Positions 35,932 to 46,658 of a stretch of 64,000 bases of DNA are shown piece by piece. This stretch comes from Lotus japonicus. Taxonomy: Eukaryota > Streptophyta > Magnoliopsida > Fabales > Fabaceae. The position numbers and the translations under genes were made by a program. Under the pieces are notes generated by a model that made no database searches, was not told the DNA's origin, and was given only the letters and a program-made list of their open reading frames with translations. The stretch spans positions 31,795,780 through 31,859,779 of the forward strand of contig NC_080041.1 of assembly GCF_012489685.1 (NCBI RefSeq), given 5' to 3'. Position 1 is the stretch's first letter, and the number at the start of each line of letters is the position of its first letter.

Positions 35932-36655
35932 GTCATAATCAGTGGCGGATCCAGGACCCCGGGGTCAGGGGGTTCAAATTTTTCAAATGAACACATCGAT
36001 AAAAATAGTGAGATTTATACAAAAGAAAGAGAAAAAAAAAAACAAGGCATATGTTCACTTCAATTCATAATTTTTCTAATATCAGGTCCATATATAAAAA
36101 CATGAAAACCATAAAGGATCGTGGTTTTGATTATATCTTCTGGCCATAGACTATGCAGCTAAATATAACCTCCACAGAGGAAACTACAACTTTTTCCCCA
36201 TTCAGTAAAAGATACAATCTAGATAAAGAAACGAAGCATATGAACAGAGACATTAGCAAGTTGTGTTGAAACAAATTTTTTTCATCAGTTGCACTAGCCT
36301 TGGCGTAAGCATACAACTACAAAGTATCTTTAGGGATATCATGGAACTATGACAAAAAAGCCTTATCAAATACTAGACCAATGTGACAAAGTGATTAAAT
36401 CCATTACACACAAGATCAATTCATATCACAACTTGATTAGTCTCAACCCTTTCAATTAATCCCATCTTTCCACTGTATCTCCACAACTTCAAGCCAAAAC
36501 AACGAACATCACATTAAATGATATAAGTCAGGAATTGTAAAGGCACCTAAGTGTATTCTGCATTTAGCTTTTTCAATTTTTATGATGCAAATGAATAAGA
36601 ACAAAAGGTAACAAGGGTTGAGAATATTGCATACAAATTCTTCTGCTTTGGACAG

Positions 36656-36856
36656 TTAGATATAGTCATCTTCAGTTGATTCCTCTTCCTCATCTTCAGT
36701 TGCTTCCTCATCTTCATTTGATTCCTCTTCTGATTCCACTTCTTCATCATCAATTGCTTCCTCAACATCATTATCTTCCTCTTCCTCATCTACAGTTGCT
36801 TCCACATCTTCAGCTGCTTCCTCAATTTCATTTGCTTCCTTAAAGTCACGAAGCAT
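36656..36856 (-). repeat. Acidic-coding imperfect repeat inside the hAT element
   Basis: On the minus strand, tandem variants of gaagatgaggaagcaactga encode an almost wholly Asp/Glu run of about 60 residues. It is probably a microsatellite-like expansion within the element. I do not call it a gene because there is no start context, domain or splice evidence. Confidence 0.5.
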
Positions 36857-37321
36857 GAACAGGTAACTATTTACACATGAAACAGAGTTCTAATAATGTT
36901 ATCATCCTTTAAATTCACTAAAAGTTGGGGATTAATGAAATGAAACAAAATGAACAGCCAACTTATGCCTTACTTTAAACCCAAGACCATGACAGCACCC
37001 ACACTCCTTTTGCCCATGACAGAGAGCACTTCCTAACCAGCCAAGGACAACATAAACAAAGTATCTGTGAACATTAACCATTGCCACACAAGACCATTGT
37101 TTGTTTATTTATCATACCCTCCATAACCAAAATCCCATGAAAGCTAAAAACAGTAGCAAAAATCAGAAAAGCTCCAACCAAGAAACACTGGCAAACAGCA
37201 AAACCAGCTCCATCCCCCAACCAGCACAAAAACTCATCTCAGATCACAACACACCCACAAAACAGGTGAAGAATCCATCAAAATTAATGGGAAAAAAATC
37301 AATCAAAATCAAAATAGGTGA

Positions 37322-37612
37322 AGAATTATACCCACGAAAACAGGTTTGCGATCCCAGAGGCTGAACAGATCAATGCGGTGAGAAACGATTGGATCTTCAG
37401 ATCTGAGTTCACCCAATTTGCTCAAACGAACCTCCAACATTTTCGAACCAGCCTCGTAATCAACCCACGCGTTGAGCTTTTCCCCATTGTTGACAACCAG
37501 CTTCAACACATTCGCAACCGCGACGGAGGCGAGGCTACCAACATCGATCCCAGTCTTGCCGTCTTGGCCTTGGGTCTGGGAGAAGGAGAACTGGAGAAGC
37601 CGAGATAGAGAG
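37322..37612 (-). pseudogene. Fragment of an L-type lectin receptor-like kinase
   Basis: Minus-strand translation gives one open stretch of about 95 residues. It contains GIDVGSLASVAV, then LKLVVNNGEKLNAWVDYEAG, LEVRLSKLGELR and a closing VFVG. This is the later part of a legume-lectin domain as found in L-type lectin receptor kinases, where the NAWVDYEAG region forms beta strands on one face. The rest of the lectin domain, the membrane segment and the kinase are missing. It lies entirely inside the hAT element, close to its right end, so it was most likely picked up from a host gene. It has no stop or frameshift within the fragment. Confidence 0.7.
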
Positions 37613-37916
37613 GCAGAGGCGCGGCGCAGGGTGCGTGGTGGACTGGAGGACGGTGGTGGCGTGGTGGTAGCCGGTGGTGCAATGGTGCGTGTGTGTGTGC
37701 GCCTGACCTAGGGTAGTGAGAGAAAGAGGTTGAGGATTGGGGCTGAGTAGTGAGTGACTAGGTGTGTGAGAGAGAGAAAGGGTCTTGGGTGCAAATTCAA
37801 GTTTTCAGGGGGTTCAAAAAAAATATTATACAAGGGGGTAAGTGGGAATTAATTTTTTTTCAGGGGGTTCAACTGAACCCCCCTGAGTCCAACGTGGGTC
37901 CGCCCCTGGTCATAAT

Positions 37917-38428
37917 AGATCATAAATGGGAGAGGAGAGTGCATAGGACTCATGATTGTGAGAAGGGTTAAGCTCTCTGTTTCAAGATACAATAAGGTAG
38001 AAGAAGCCCACATCGGTCGTGTATAAGTACGAAGTGAAATGCTTACAATATAAAATGGTAGAGCTGCTACATGTGGAAGTCACGCAGCCGTGAGTGAAGC
38101 ACATAGCGAACTATTCTTTCGCCTTTTACTAAAAAATACCGTGTGCTTGTCTCTTTAAGCATTTTTTTGAAGAGTTCTCTTAATTGAGGCTCTGCAATAA
38201 TAGTTCAAATATTTTTTAATTCATTATAAGGAGTTGTTTTCAATGATCCTAAAAAAACTTAGGTTAAATGTAGCTGATTTAATTCAAGTTTTTCTTATTA
38301 CTTTAAACAAATGTTACATCTTATTTGATTCCTTTGTTTTCTTCATATCTAATGGCTGGGATTTATTGACTTCAACAATCACGTCACCCACGACATAGCT
38401 GAAAACGTTTCTCCAAGTTGAGAATAAT
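37917..38428. other. Spacer between hAT element and LTR-like segment
   Basis: Short, non-coding, no recognised feature. Confidence 0.3.
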
Positions 38429-39670
38429 TGATAAGCGTATAATTGATGCACTTTATTTGCGTCTTTCTAATATTCATTATATAAATTTTGATGCTTAATT
38501 GTTATAACTTAGTCATGTTCAGACTATTAGTGCTTATTTGAATCATTCATAGAAAAATGCTTAATTCTACACTTTTAGTTTTTGTGACTCTTTTTCTAGA
38601 ACAGGTTAAATCTGGAGCAACAAATACTCAAAAAGGGTGAATAATATGTCGTTGGAAAGCTAACTCAAAGCCCTACAACTTTCTTGTTCAGCACAATTCG
38701 AGAACAAGCTTCTAACATGATCAGAATTGCCTTGCAAAGTTGCTGTCGCTAATCCTGCGAGTCTGGAACAGTCTGCACTAAAATGATCATATATTGGGCT
38801 ACATAACTCCGAATTAGGATCCGATTGAAGGCCCGCGAAGCTGACTTAAAGAGCTACAACTCTCATGTTTACCTCGATTGAAGATTCAGACTTATTGTGA
38901 GACCCGCGAATGCCTGATTGTTCAGCAGCTTACTCCTTTATGTGGGTCCGATTTTGTGAAGATTTAGAAAAGATTTAGATAACAAGGATTGTTACTTGGA
39001 GGACAAGTTTATTTATTAGTATAAATAAGTGAGGTTTAGGCTTTTGTTAGACTTCACCACCACCTCACCACCATATCACCTCATCACCTCCCCCTCCTAT
39101 CTCTCCATCTTTTCTAGCATGAGTTGCTAAACTCCTTAGTTAGTCTTAGGATTTTTAATATTCTTGTGTTTGCAAACTTGAGGTTCTGTTCTTAATGCAA
39201 ATTCCTTATTCATTAATTCTCTTCATCTCTATTTTTGATATGGGGTTTGCTTAATTCCTTAGTTTTAGAAATAAGAGTTTATGCATGTTCGCTTAGTTCA
39301 TGTTAGTTCGTAACTGTTTCTTAATCGCTTAGTTTAGGAAACTGTGAATTAATTTCCGTTTAGTTAATTAGTTCTCACGAATTAGGGAATTGATAAGGAA
39401 GAATTAATATTTTGTAACCAATGAAGGTTTGTTGCACTTGAATGTTATAATCCGATGACTAACCCTTTCTCTCTTTTGTCTGATCTATTTAATTATTACT
39501 TTGTTACCTTCTATCAAATCAATCAAAAACCCCCTTTTTTATTTGCTTTTCTTTTACTCTAATATCAATTGATAATTTATCAAGTCCTTGTGAGAACGAT
39601 CTTGGTGTTCATCACCTTGTACTGCATTCAAAGCAAAAATACTTTGACACGCACCCCGCAACAGTGTGTT
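38429..39670 (+). mobile_element. LTR-like segment beginning TGATAAGCG
   Basis: Begins tgataagcgt, contains a leader-like caccacctcaccacc tract and a tatctctccatcttttctagcatgag region, and closes with ttgtgagaacgat, the kind of wording often found near the end of Ty3-type LTRs. No pol frame. Right border uncertain. Similar in plan to the next element. Confidence 0.35.
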
Positions 39671-40192
39671 CGTCAATAATGCATTCTTATGCTCATGTTG
39701 TAAACCTCCATATTGCAATTTGCACTTATCTGTCAAGTTTTGCATTCTGAGAGTAGAAGCCTCTTCTTCAAGCATAATTTGAATGTGGAAAGCTAAAACA
39801 ATTATCTCTGTAGCTAAAGATGCCAGTGAGAGTTTTCCAATTTAATATCTATGTAGCTAAAGAAGCCGGTGAGAGTTTTCCAATTTAAATATTCACTCTA
39901 CATTTGGTTGTGCAAATCTCATAAGTAGTAACTAGCGAATTGGTCGTGCTCTTTTTACTGCTTCAATTTTCTTAATTAAGACTTTGCTGTCTATTTCACT
40001 TCAATTAATCACTGGTGTGCTATTCTCAAACCTAAATGATACACTTAGTTTTATTCTATAATTTGAGCAGTCAATAACTTAATCAATGCAATGCGAACTA
40101 TTCTATCAAACAAACAACCCTTCTTTTTTTTTCTTCTCATGATATTCATGCCACAAGACTATGAAATATGAATTATAGTTGAGCACAAAATT
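39671..40192. other. Spacer with a small tandem duplication
   Basis: An imperfect tandem repeat of about 40 bp (gccagtgagagttttccaattt and gccggtgagagttttccaattt) at about 39820-39890. Otherwise featureless. Confidence 0.5.
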
Positions 40193-41936
40193 GTAACTTA
40201 TGATTGATAAGTGCAATTTTTACGTGTTTTTCATTATCATTATAGGCACTTATTTGACCAGTATGCTTGCATTGTTGATTATTTTATCCCCAAAGTAACT
40301 TGCTTCGAAAATATTTAGTTTTAGCATACAAATAATGTAAATATTATGCTTTTAATATTTAATGTCTTAATTTTGATGTATGAGTAAGATGATCGATCAC
40401 TTGAAGAAGGCTTGAATCTTGAGCAAGAAAAGCAAGTGAGGAAGTTGGCTCAAAGTTGGCTTGAGCGTACTGAAAACAGAACAGAAAAAGAAGCAAATGA
40501 ACGAGTTCGCTCAAAGTTGGATCAAGCCACCATTTTACATTGGATTTTCAGCATAGTTCGCTTGAGCCAACTTGAGTTAGCTTTAGCCAACTTGAGTTAG
40601 CTTGAGCCAACTGAAGGCGGTTTTAAATACTTCAGCATGAAGAAAGGTTCGCTTGAGCCAACTTAGCTTGGCTTGAGCCAACCAAGGTTGACCAAAAAGT
40701 CTATAAAAGGCCAGACCACGAAATTTTCAGCATCTCTTCCATTCTTCACTATTTTCCCTCCCTAAAACATTCAGAGGAGGCTGGGCTTCATGGGGGAAGG
40801 GTCCCTGGGTATAAGATTGACGAATTGAAGCTTCGGAGCGTGGTAGTGACTGCCGAAGGACCGTGAAAACCTCTCGGAGGAGATGGAAAGCTTGGGAAAG
40901 CTTCTACCGCCGTGGATCCTTCGCCGTTCTTCTGGGTTTCATCTCTTCTTCCTTATCCCTTGTACATATTGTTTCAATTTTTGTATTTAGATTGTTGAAA
41001 CTTGATTCTTTGATTTGTTGTAAACTCATTCATTAATGTAAATGAAAATCTTTCATGTATGGTGTTTCTTTCTATGCTTCATGCTTCTAACCTATCAATT
41101 GATAATCAAAAGAGTTCACTAATTTATAAATGGATCGGAAGGTTGATATGAATCAGTTTATGCTTTGTTCAATGAAGGTAGAACGCATATGTCCTAGGTC
41201 ACAATTTGTGTGTTAAAGTTTTGCTTTCTGTGCTTCAAGTATCAGTGATTTGCGTTAGATTTCCGAGGACTAACATGAGATCGGGAGATAATTGCGGGTC
41301 TGGTTCAAGAGAGAAACCACTCACTGAACCTATTGTCTTAAGGTGAGAATATCTTAGGTAAGAACAATAGTGGATTTTCACGTGACAAGTGGGGTTCTGA
41401 GTTCTAACAGGAGTTTCCGGTGACAATGGGGATTCGCAAGCCTAGGGTACCTTATTTTAGGATAGGTAGGTCATTGGGAATGTATTTGGGAGAGAATCTG
41501 AATTGTATTATTCCTTTTGGGTTTTCTAGATTGTAAGAGATTACGTCTAGGAATTCCAACTGATAGATTCACCTAGGCTAGGGATAGTTAGGTGGATAGC
41601 TCTCGACATCATAAATGAAATGAACCATTACAAAAGTGATTGAGTGGAAACAATTAGAGGATTAGGTGAAAATGCAATCTGAATGCGTGTTCTTCTTTGT
41701 TACCTCCGTAAACTTTCTTTTATTGCTTTCGTTTATATTCAAAAACCATAAAAACAATTTTATCAAATATCTTTTTATCCGCTCAGATCAATGTTTAATT
41801 GGTGGAGTCGATGTTCACACAATCCCTGAGGACGATACTCGTATCTGCTTTACTATGATTGAATCATAAAGGTATACGCCAAAAGCAGTACAAACAATGA
41901 GGAAAAAAACCTTTATCAAATTTGGTAACTTATGAT
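40193..41936 (+). mobile_element. LTR-like element, 1720 bp, with 12-bp flanking repeat
   Basis: The body 40205-41924 starts TGATAAGTG and closes with tttatcaaatttg. A perfect direct repeat gtaacttatgat stands on both sides (40193-40204 and 41925-41936). Inside are a cluster of ttgagccaact motifs (40440-40690), a tataaaag at about 40703 and, near the end, ccctgaggacgatactcg, a wording seen near the 3' end of LTRs. No protein frame. It resembles a solo LTR, but the flanking repeat is longer than the usual 5 bp. Confidence 0.5.
40430..40690. repeat. Cluster of ttgagccaact motifs in both orientations
   Basis: At least eight variants of cttgagccaactt or its inverse aagttggctcaa occur in 260 bp, just before a TATA element at about 40703. 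Reiterated U3 motifs often act as enhancers in plant retrotransposons; that role is inferred here. Confidence 0.7.
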
Positions 41937-42076
41937 GCACAAGAATATGTGGTTCGTTGTTTGATTAAATATTTGAGTATACATATGTATTAAGTTCTGT
42001 TTCGGTTAAAGAGCATTGTGTATAAGATTAATAAGTTAAAGTAAACATTTAAAAATATTAAAAAATAATAATGTAG

Positions 42077-44510
42077 GGCTTTACCCTAACGTGAATCCTT
42101 CCGAAAATTCTAAAAGACTTAGGTCAAGCCCAAGTTAAAAAGGGGGTGTGGAAATATATTTCAACCTGAAATAGATGCACCTCGGTTAGAACCTCTTAAG
42201 CTGCGTCATTGCCCCAAGCGCAAAGATGCTTTAAACACGTTGGATGTGCTACTTTATATATGACTTTCCACCAGTTTGGTTGGCTCACTTTGGCAATGTG
42301 GGACTTTTCCCAGAACTAAACAAAAGTTTTATTCTTTCAAGTTTTCAACTGATGTGAGACTCTCATCTAACTTATTAGCATATTGCTCAATTTCAATTTT
42401 AAAAAAGATCATGTTATTTTTTCCCCTCTCCTTAGTCTTGTTGCTTTTATCAGTTATTTATCACGATGACTCATTATATGATCATCAATTTTTCATAGGG
42501 ACTATTTCTGATTTAAGTGTTGTTGTTACTTTGTTGTCTTGCATTTTGTAAAAAACAACCTGATGTCGAAGTCGATGTCGTGGCATCTGACTTTGTGTAG
42601 CTAGGACATCAGTCTTCTGCTTGGAACGTTATTGTGAGCCCTTGAAGATCTTATGAAGATATGTTTTTTAAAGTTACTTGAGGTTCAAGTAGCTGTACCA
42701 GAAGGGTTTTAATTGTGGGTTGTTATTTGTTGAAACAATCTTTGATAAAATATTTGTTTCTATCTTTACTTGGGAAAAATGCAACAAGATCTTTGGAAAT
42801 TGCGTTTTGTTTGAATTGTTGTTGCAATCTGTTTACTCAACCCAAGCTAACCCTAGCATCTATGCTGCCGCTGCTGAAGGATATAAAAGGATAAAGACCT
42901 AATTAAAACAAGAAGACCACCGAAGCTAATAGAGAGAGATCAAGTGTTTTAGGATTGTTCATTGTTCTTTGTCCTTGTTACTTGTGAACAAACTTTGCTC
43001 ACTGATTCTATAAAGCAAAGTTGTGTTCTGTGTTGTTTGATTCTTCAAACTTTGATTGTTGATTGTTTGTTACCAATCACTGTGGTAGTGATTGAGAGAA
43101 AGTGAGAGGGGCTCTCATACTTAGGTTGAGATACTAGGTAGAAATACACTGGGTAGATGAAATATGTACTGTGGTGTTCATGAGTGTCTGTAGTTCCTGA
43201 ATCTTGAGATAGTAGATTTCCTTTCTTTGAGTGCAAACCCTCCAGACGTAGGTGAAGTTTCACCGAACTGAGTTAACAATTCTTGTGTCTTGTTTACTTA
43301 TGCTTTTAAAGTTTCTGTTGTTACTGTTAGTCAGTTGTCGAACCGGTTGTCCCTGCATCGCGTAGAACATCTGTCCTGTGCTAGAACCAGAATTTCAAGT
43401 GTATTAGTCAGAAACCAAAAAAATATTTTACCCATACAAATATCAACAACTAAATGTTTAGGTCTTTAACCTAATGCATGGGAGCCCTTCCAGAAATTCT
43501 CAAAGACTTAGGTCAAGCCCAAGTCAAAGAGGGCGGTTGGAAATAGTTTTCAACCAACAATACACGCGCCTCAGTTAGAACTTCATAAGTTGCGTCATTG
43601 CCCCAAGCGTGAAAATGATTCAAACACTTTGGAGATGCTACTTTGAATAAGAGTTTCCACCAGTTTGGATTCCTCACTTTGGCAATGTAGGACATTTTCC
43701 TAAACGAAACAAAGGCTTATTCTTTCAAGTTTCAACCGATGCGAGACTCTGGTCTAACTTATTAGCATCTTGTTCAATTTCAATTGAAAAAATATCATGT
43801 TATTGTTTCCTTTCTACTTATCCCTATTGCTTTTATCATTTATATACCATGATGATTCATTATGTGATCATCTCATTTTTTCGTAGGGATTATTTCTGAT
43901 TTAAGTGTATAAGTTAGAAACCGAAAACGTATTATACCCATAAAAATATTAACAACTAAATTTGTAGGGCTTTACCCTAATGGGAGCCCTTCCAAAAATT
44001 CTCAAAGACTTAGGTCAAGCCCAAGTCTAAGAGGGGGTTTGGAAATAGTTTTCAACCAGCAATAGACGCGCCTCGGTTAGAACCTCATAAGCTGCGTCAT
44101 TGCGCCAAGCGCAAAGATGCTTAAAACACATTGGGTGTGCTTCGTTAAATATGATTTTTCACCAGTTTGGTTTGCTCACTGTGGCAATGTGGGACTTTTC
44201 CCAAAACAAAACAAAGTTTTATGGCAAATGCTGGAAGGTACGAAACGAATTTCATTTCCATGCTTTTCCTTTGCTCTTATTGGTTGATTAATTGTAATTA
44301 TGAAACTAGTGAGAATCTCATGAATCATTAAATAAAATTTGCACTGCTACGTTGAATTTGTCTAAAACAAATTCGAGCAATTTAGGAGTGCTGGAGTTTT
44401 ATTCTTTCAAGTTTTTAACTGATGTGAGACTCTCATCTAACTTATTAACATCTTATTCAATTTCAGTTGGAAAAATATCATGTTATTATTGGCCCTCTCC
44501 TCAACCTTGT
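42077..44510. repeat. Tandem array of three about 505-bp units
   Basis: Units start at 42077, 43462 and 43969 with gg(g/t)cttta(c/a)cctaa. Each holds, in order, cttaggtcaagcccaagt, a segment with aagctgcgtcattgc, ccaccagtttgg, tttggcaatgtgggac and gatgtgagactct. Unit 1 is split by the solo LTR at 42521-43397; without it the first spacing is 503 bp and the second is 507 bp. Unit 3 has an extra AT-rich stretch (about 44221-44395). Non-coding. The family may be a small satellite or a nested transposon. Confidence 0.85.
42516..43402 (+). mobile_element. Solo LTR, 877 bp, with 5-bp target duplication
   Basis: The insert 42521-43397 starts TGTTGTTGTT and ends AGAATTTCA (TG...CA). It is flanked by agtgt at 42516-42520 and 43398-43402. 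It interrupts repeat unit 1 at a point where unit 2 is continuous, which proves it as an insertion. A tataaaag at about 42881 followed by a transcribed-looking leader fits the U3-R order, giving plus orientation. The 5-bp duplication and TG/CA ends are standard for LTR retrotransposons; a single LTR remains after recombination. Confidence 0.92.
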
Positions 44511-44559
44511 TGGCGTTGCAGCTTTGAATTTGGACGTGGAGTGGGTCCTTTGTGATGTG

Positions 44560-44791
44560 GATGATGATTGTTGGTTTGTTTGTTGGGTCTTTTGTTTGCT
44601 CGACTAGATGTGTCCCGATGTTGTGGGCCTTTTCTAGTAGAGTAGACTCTAGGGTTTTTGGTCTTTAAAAGCTTCCTTGTGTTGCTTACTAGCTTTTGTT
44701 GGTTAGCTTATTATACCAATGTTGAGAGGGGTTGTTTCTCAACAAGTTATATTTATATATATCTACTATTCTGCTTTCAAAAAAAAATATT
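44560..44791 (+). mobile_element. Possible LINE 3' end with A-tract
   Basis: A G/T-rich stretch (gtcttttgtttgctc..., gtgggccttttctag) ends in ctgctttcaaaaaaaaa at 44773-44789. This is the texture of the 3' untranslated region and tail of a plant LINE. No coding part or target duplication identified. Confidence 0.3.
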
Positions 44792-45569
44792 GGTTTTATT
44801 ATTAGTATTCATTAATTTCACATTTATGAGAGATATAACCAAGTATTCTAATATATGAGAATACAGTTACCATTTTTATTGTGGTAGAGTTAGGCCTCTA
44901 AATTTAAAAATAGAGATTGCTTCGTGGATTCTCTTATGTTTATAAGAAATACGGGTAAACACCAGCATCAAAATTGAGGGAATAAACATGATATGTACAC
45001 AATATTTATACTAAAACTAAGTATCTTATAGTTAATCAATTAAGAGACAGAATGATCAATAACTCTAGCATACAAGTCAAATAAGTGTACAAAAAATAAT
45101 ATCTAAATATACGTAGAAATGACACTTATCAATTAGTCTCTGATTATCAATATGATATCTTGAGTTAAAAAAAATATAAATTCATATTGAAAGTAAGAAT
45201 GTTGAAGTGACCATAGACTTTATCAGTTCAACATATTAGAAGGCAAAATTAAATAAAGAAAAAATTGTACATAATAAAATATAAAAATAATTAAGTGAAT
45301 TCACGAAAAGGCTTGGTTTTCAAAATTTGAAATTAGAACATTCTTTTTCATCTCTTTTAAAAAATAAAAAAGTAAAAAATAAATAGAGAATAGAATCTTA
45401 TTTTACTCAATCCTATTTTATTCTCTATTATTATTTATCAATTTTTTTTTGATATAATTCATCAAATTAAGTCCTTTAATATTAGAATACTTAATTTTTT
45501 ATCCTTCGTCTCTTTAACTATTTCTCTTTTTAAGGGAAATGCTCAATATATTATAACATTAGGGATGAG
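44792..45569. other. AT-rich spacer
   Basis: Very AT-rich and non-coding. No element recognised. Confidence 0.4.
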
Positions 45570-46350
45570 TCTTCAAAGTGAGCATGATTAACAACTGAAC
45601 TAGTGAAAATTCATCCCATCGCATATTTGAAGGGAAGCTAATTGCTAGAGAAGCACGAGTGTGAGCCACACTGTTTTCTTGTCTCTTGACATGTAGGAAA
45701 TCTATTACTTGAAAATCTAAAACAAGGAGTTTGCAATCATGGATTACATGAGCAACTTAAGGTGGGAAATTGAGAGATTTCATCTCTTTGACCTCAAGTT
45801 CGAAATCAGACTCGAAGACTACACTACCTATCTGCGCGCACGCTCCACGCCATTGCAAGGATCCATCGCAACACTATCACCACAGCGGCCTAGGGATCAA
45901 GTATAGGAGTTTGCAACTGGGTTGCCGCCAACAGAGGCTCGGTATTCAAAGATCGCGCAATTAATCCAAACCTGGTCGAGTTTGAGCCAGAACACCGAAC
46001 ATCTATGTTGATCTTTATACACCCTTGTGTTGGAGCTTGCCATCTGACCATTTGGGTTGTTGTTCGTGGGGCCTCTTCTAGTTTCTGTTGAGTGTCAGAC
46101 CATTCCACAAGTAGGCTCATTGCCAACAACATGGTCGTTGTTGGAGCCAACAACATGGTCGTTGTTGGATCATTTGTCTTTGCGTGAATAACATCATCAT
46201 TCCTAGCTCTCCAAATGACCCAAAAGTCCCTGTATAATCTGTGCACATTATTCTCCATCCCGTGAAGCAAAAATTCCAGCAAGCCATGGTGTGACCTACT
46301 CCTCCTGAACGTACCCCGTGTATTTTCCCATTGGGTGTGAAAACCAAGTT
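45570..46350 (-). pseudogene. LINE RNase H fragment, frameshifted
   Basis: On the minus strand a 130-codon frame (46282-45890) includes VIWRARND and WQAPTQGCIKINIDVRCSG, the join of LINE ORF2 to its RNase H domain. After frame changes the domain goes on with VVFESDFELEV (about 45810) and RQENSVAHTRASLAISFP (about 45680-45625), ending near 45570. The key VDG-type Asp is present but the usual following Gly/Ala are changed, and stops intervene. There is a 21-bp tandem duplication (caacaacatggtcgttgttgga, about 46125-46168). A dead remnant of a different LINE family from that at 9410. Confidence 0.65.
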
Positions 46351-46658
46351 GCTTTAGACAAGTTGAAGTGAAAAAATAAGCGCTTTTAGGAGTCTAAATT
46401 TTGTTGGCTGCAATGCAATGAACGCACTTGTGCTGCACTTTTATGCCACTTCTAACCATATTCTCTCAAATTTTCACTTTCCTACTCTATATTTTCACAA
46501 AATATGGTTACAAAACTTGATGGAATTGAGGATCTTAATGCACTCAATGATGACAAGGGTATTATTGCATGAATTGTTCAATTCTGGGCAGTTTCTAGTG
46601 GAGATAATTCAAGAATGAACTCACCTATAAAGATGATTTTGGTTGATGAGAAGGCCTA

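Larger units (their letters stand above)
35932..37916. mobile_element. hAT-type element, 1969 bp, with captured gene fragment
   Basis: The termini are cagtggcggatcca (35940-) and tgggtccgcccctg (ending 37908), inverted repeats of the CAG-GGCGGA hAT type. They are flanked by a perfect 8-bp duplication gtcataat (35932-35939 and 37909-37916). The termini also share inner gggggttca/tgaaccccc words. No transposase is present. The interior contains an acidic-repeat tract and a piece of a lectin receptor kinase, so it is a non-autonomous element that carries host sequence. Confidence 0.92.

Noticed and set aside
36656..36856. Acidic protein gene
   Set aside because: Repeat-generated Asp/Glu run inside a non-autonomous hAT element, without conserved flanks.
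42077..44510. CRISPR-like regular repeats
   Set aside because: Units are about 505 bp with no short repeat-spacer pattern, and the DNA is plant nuclear.
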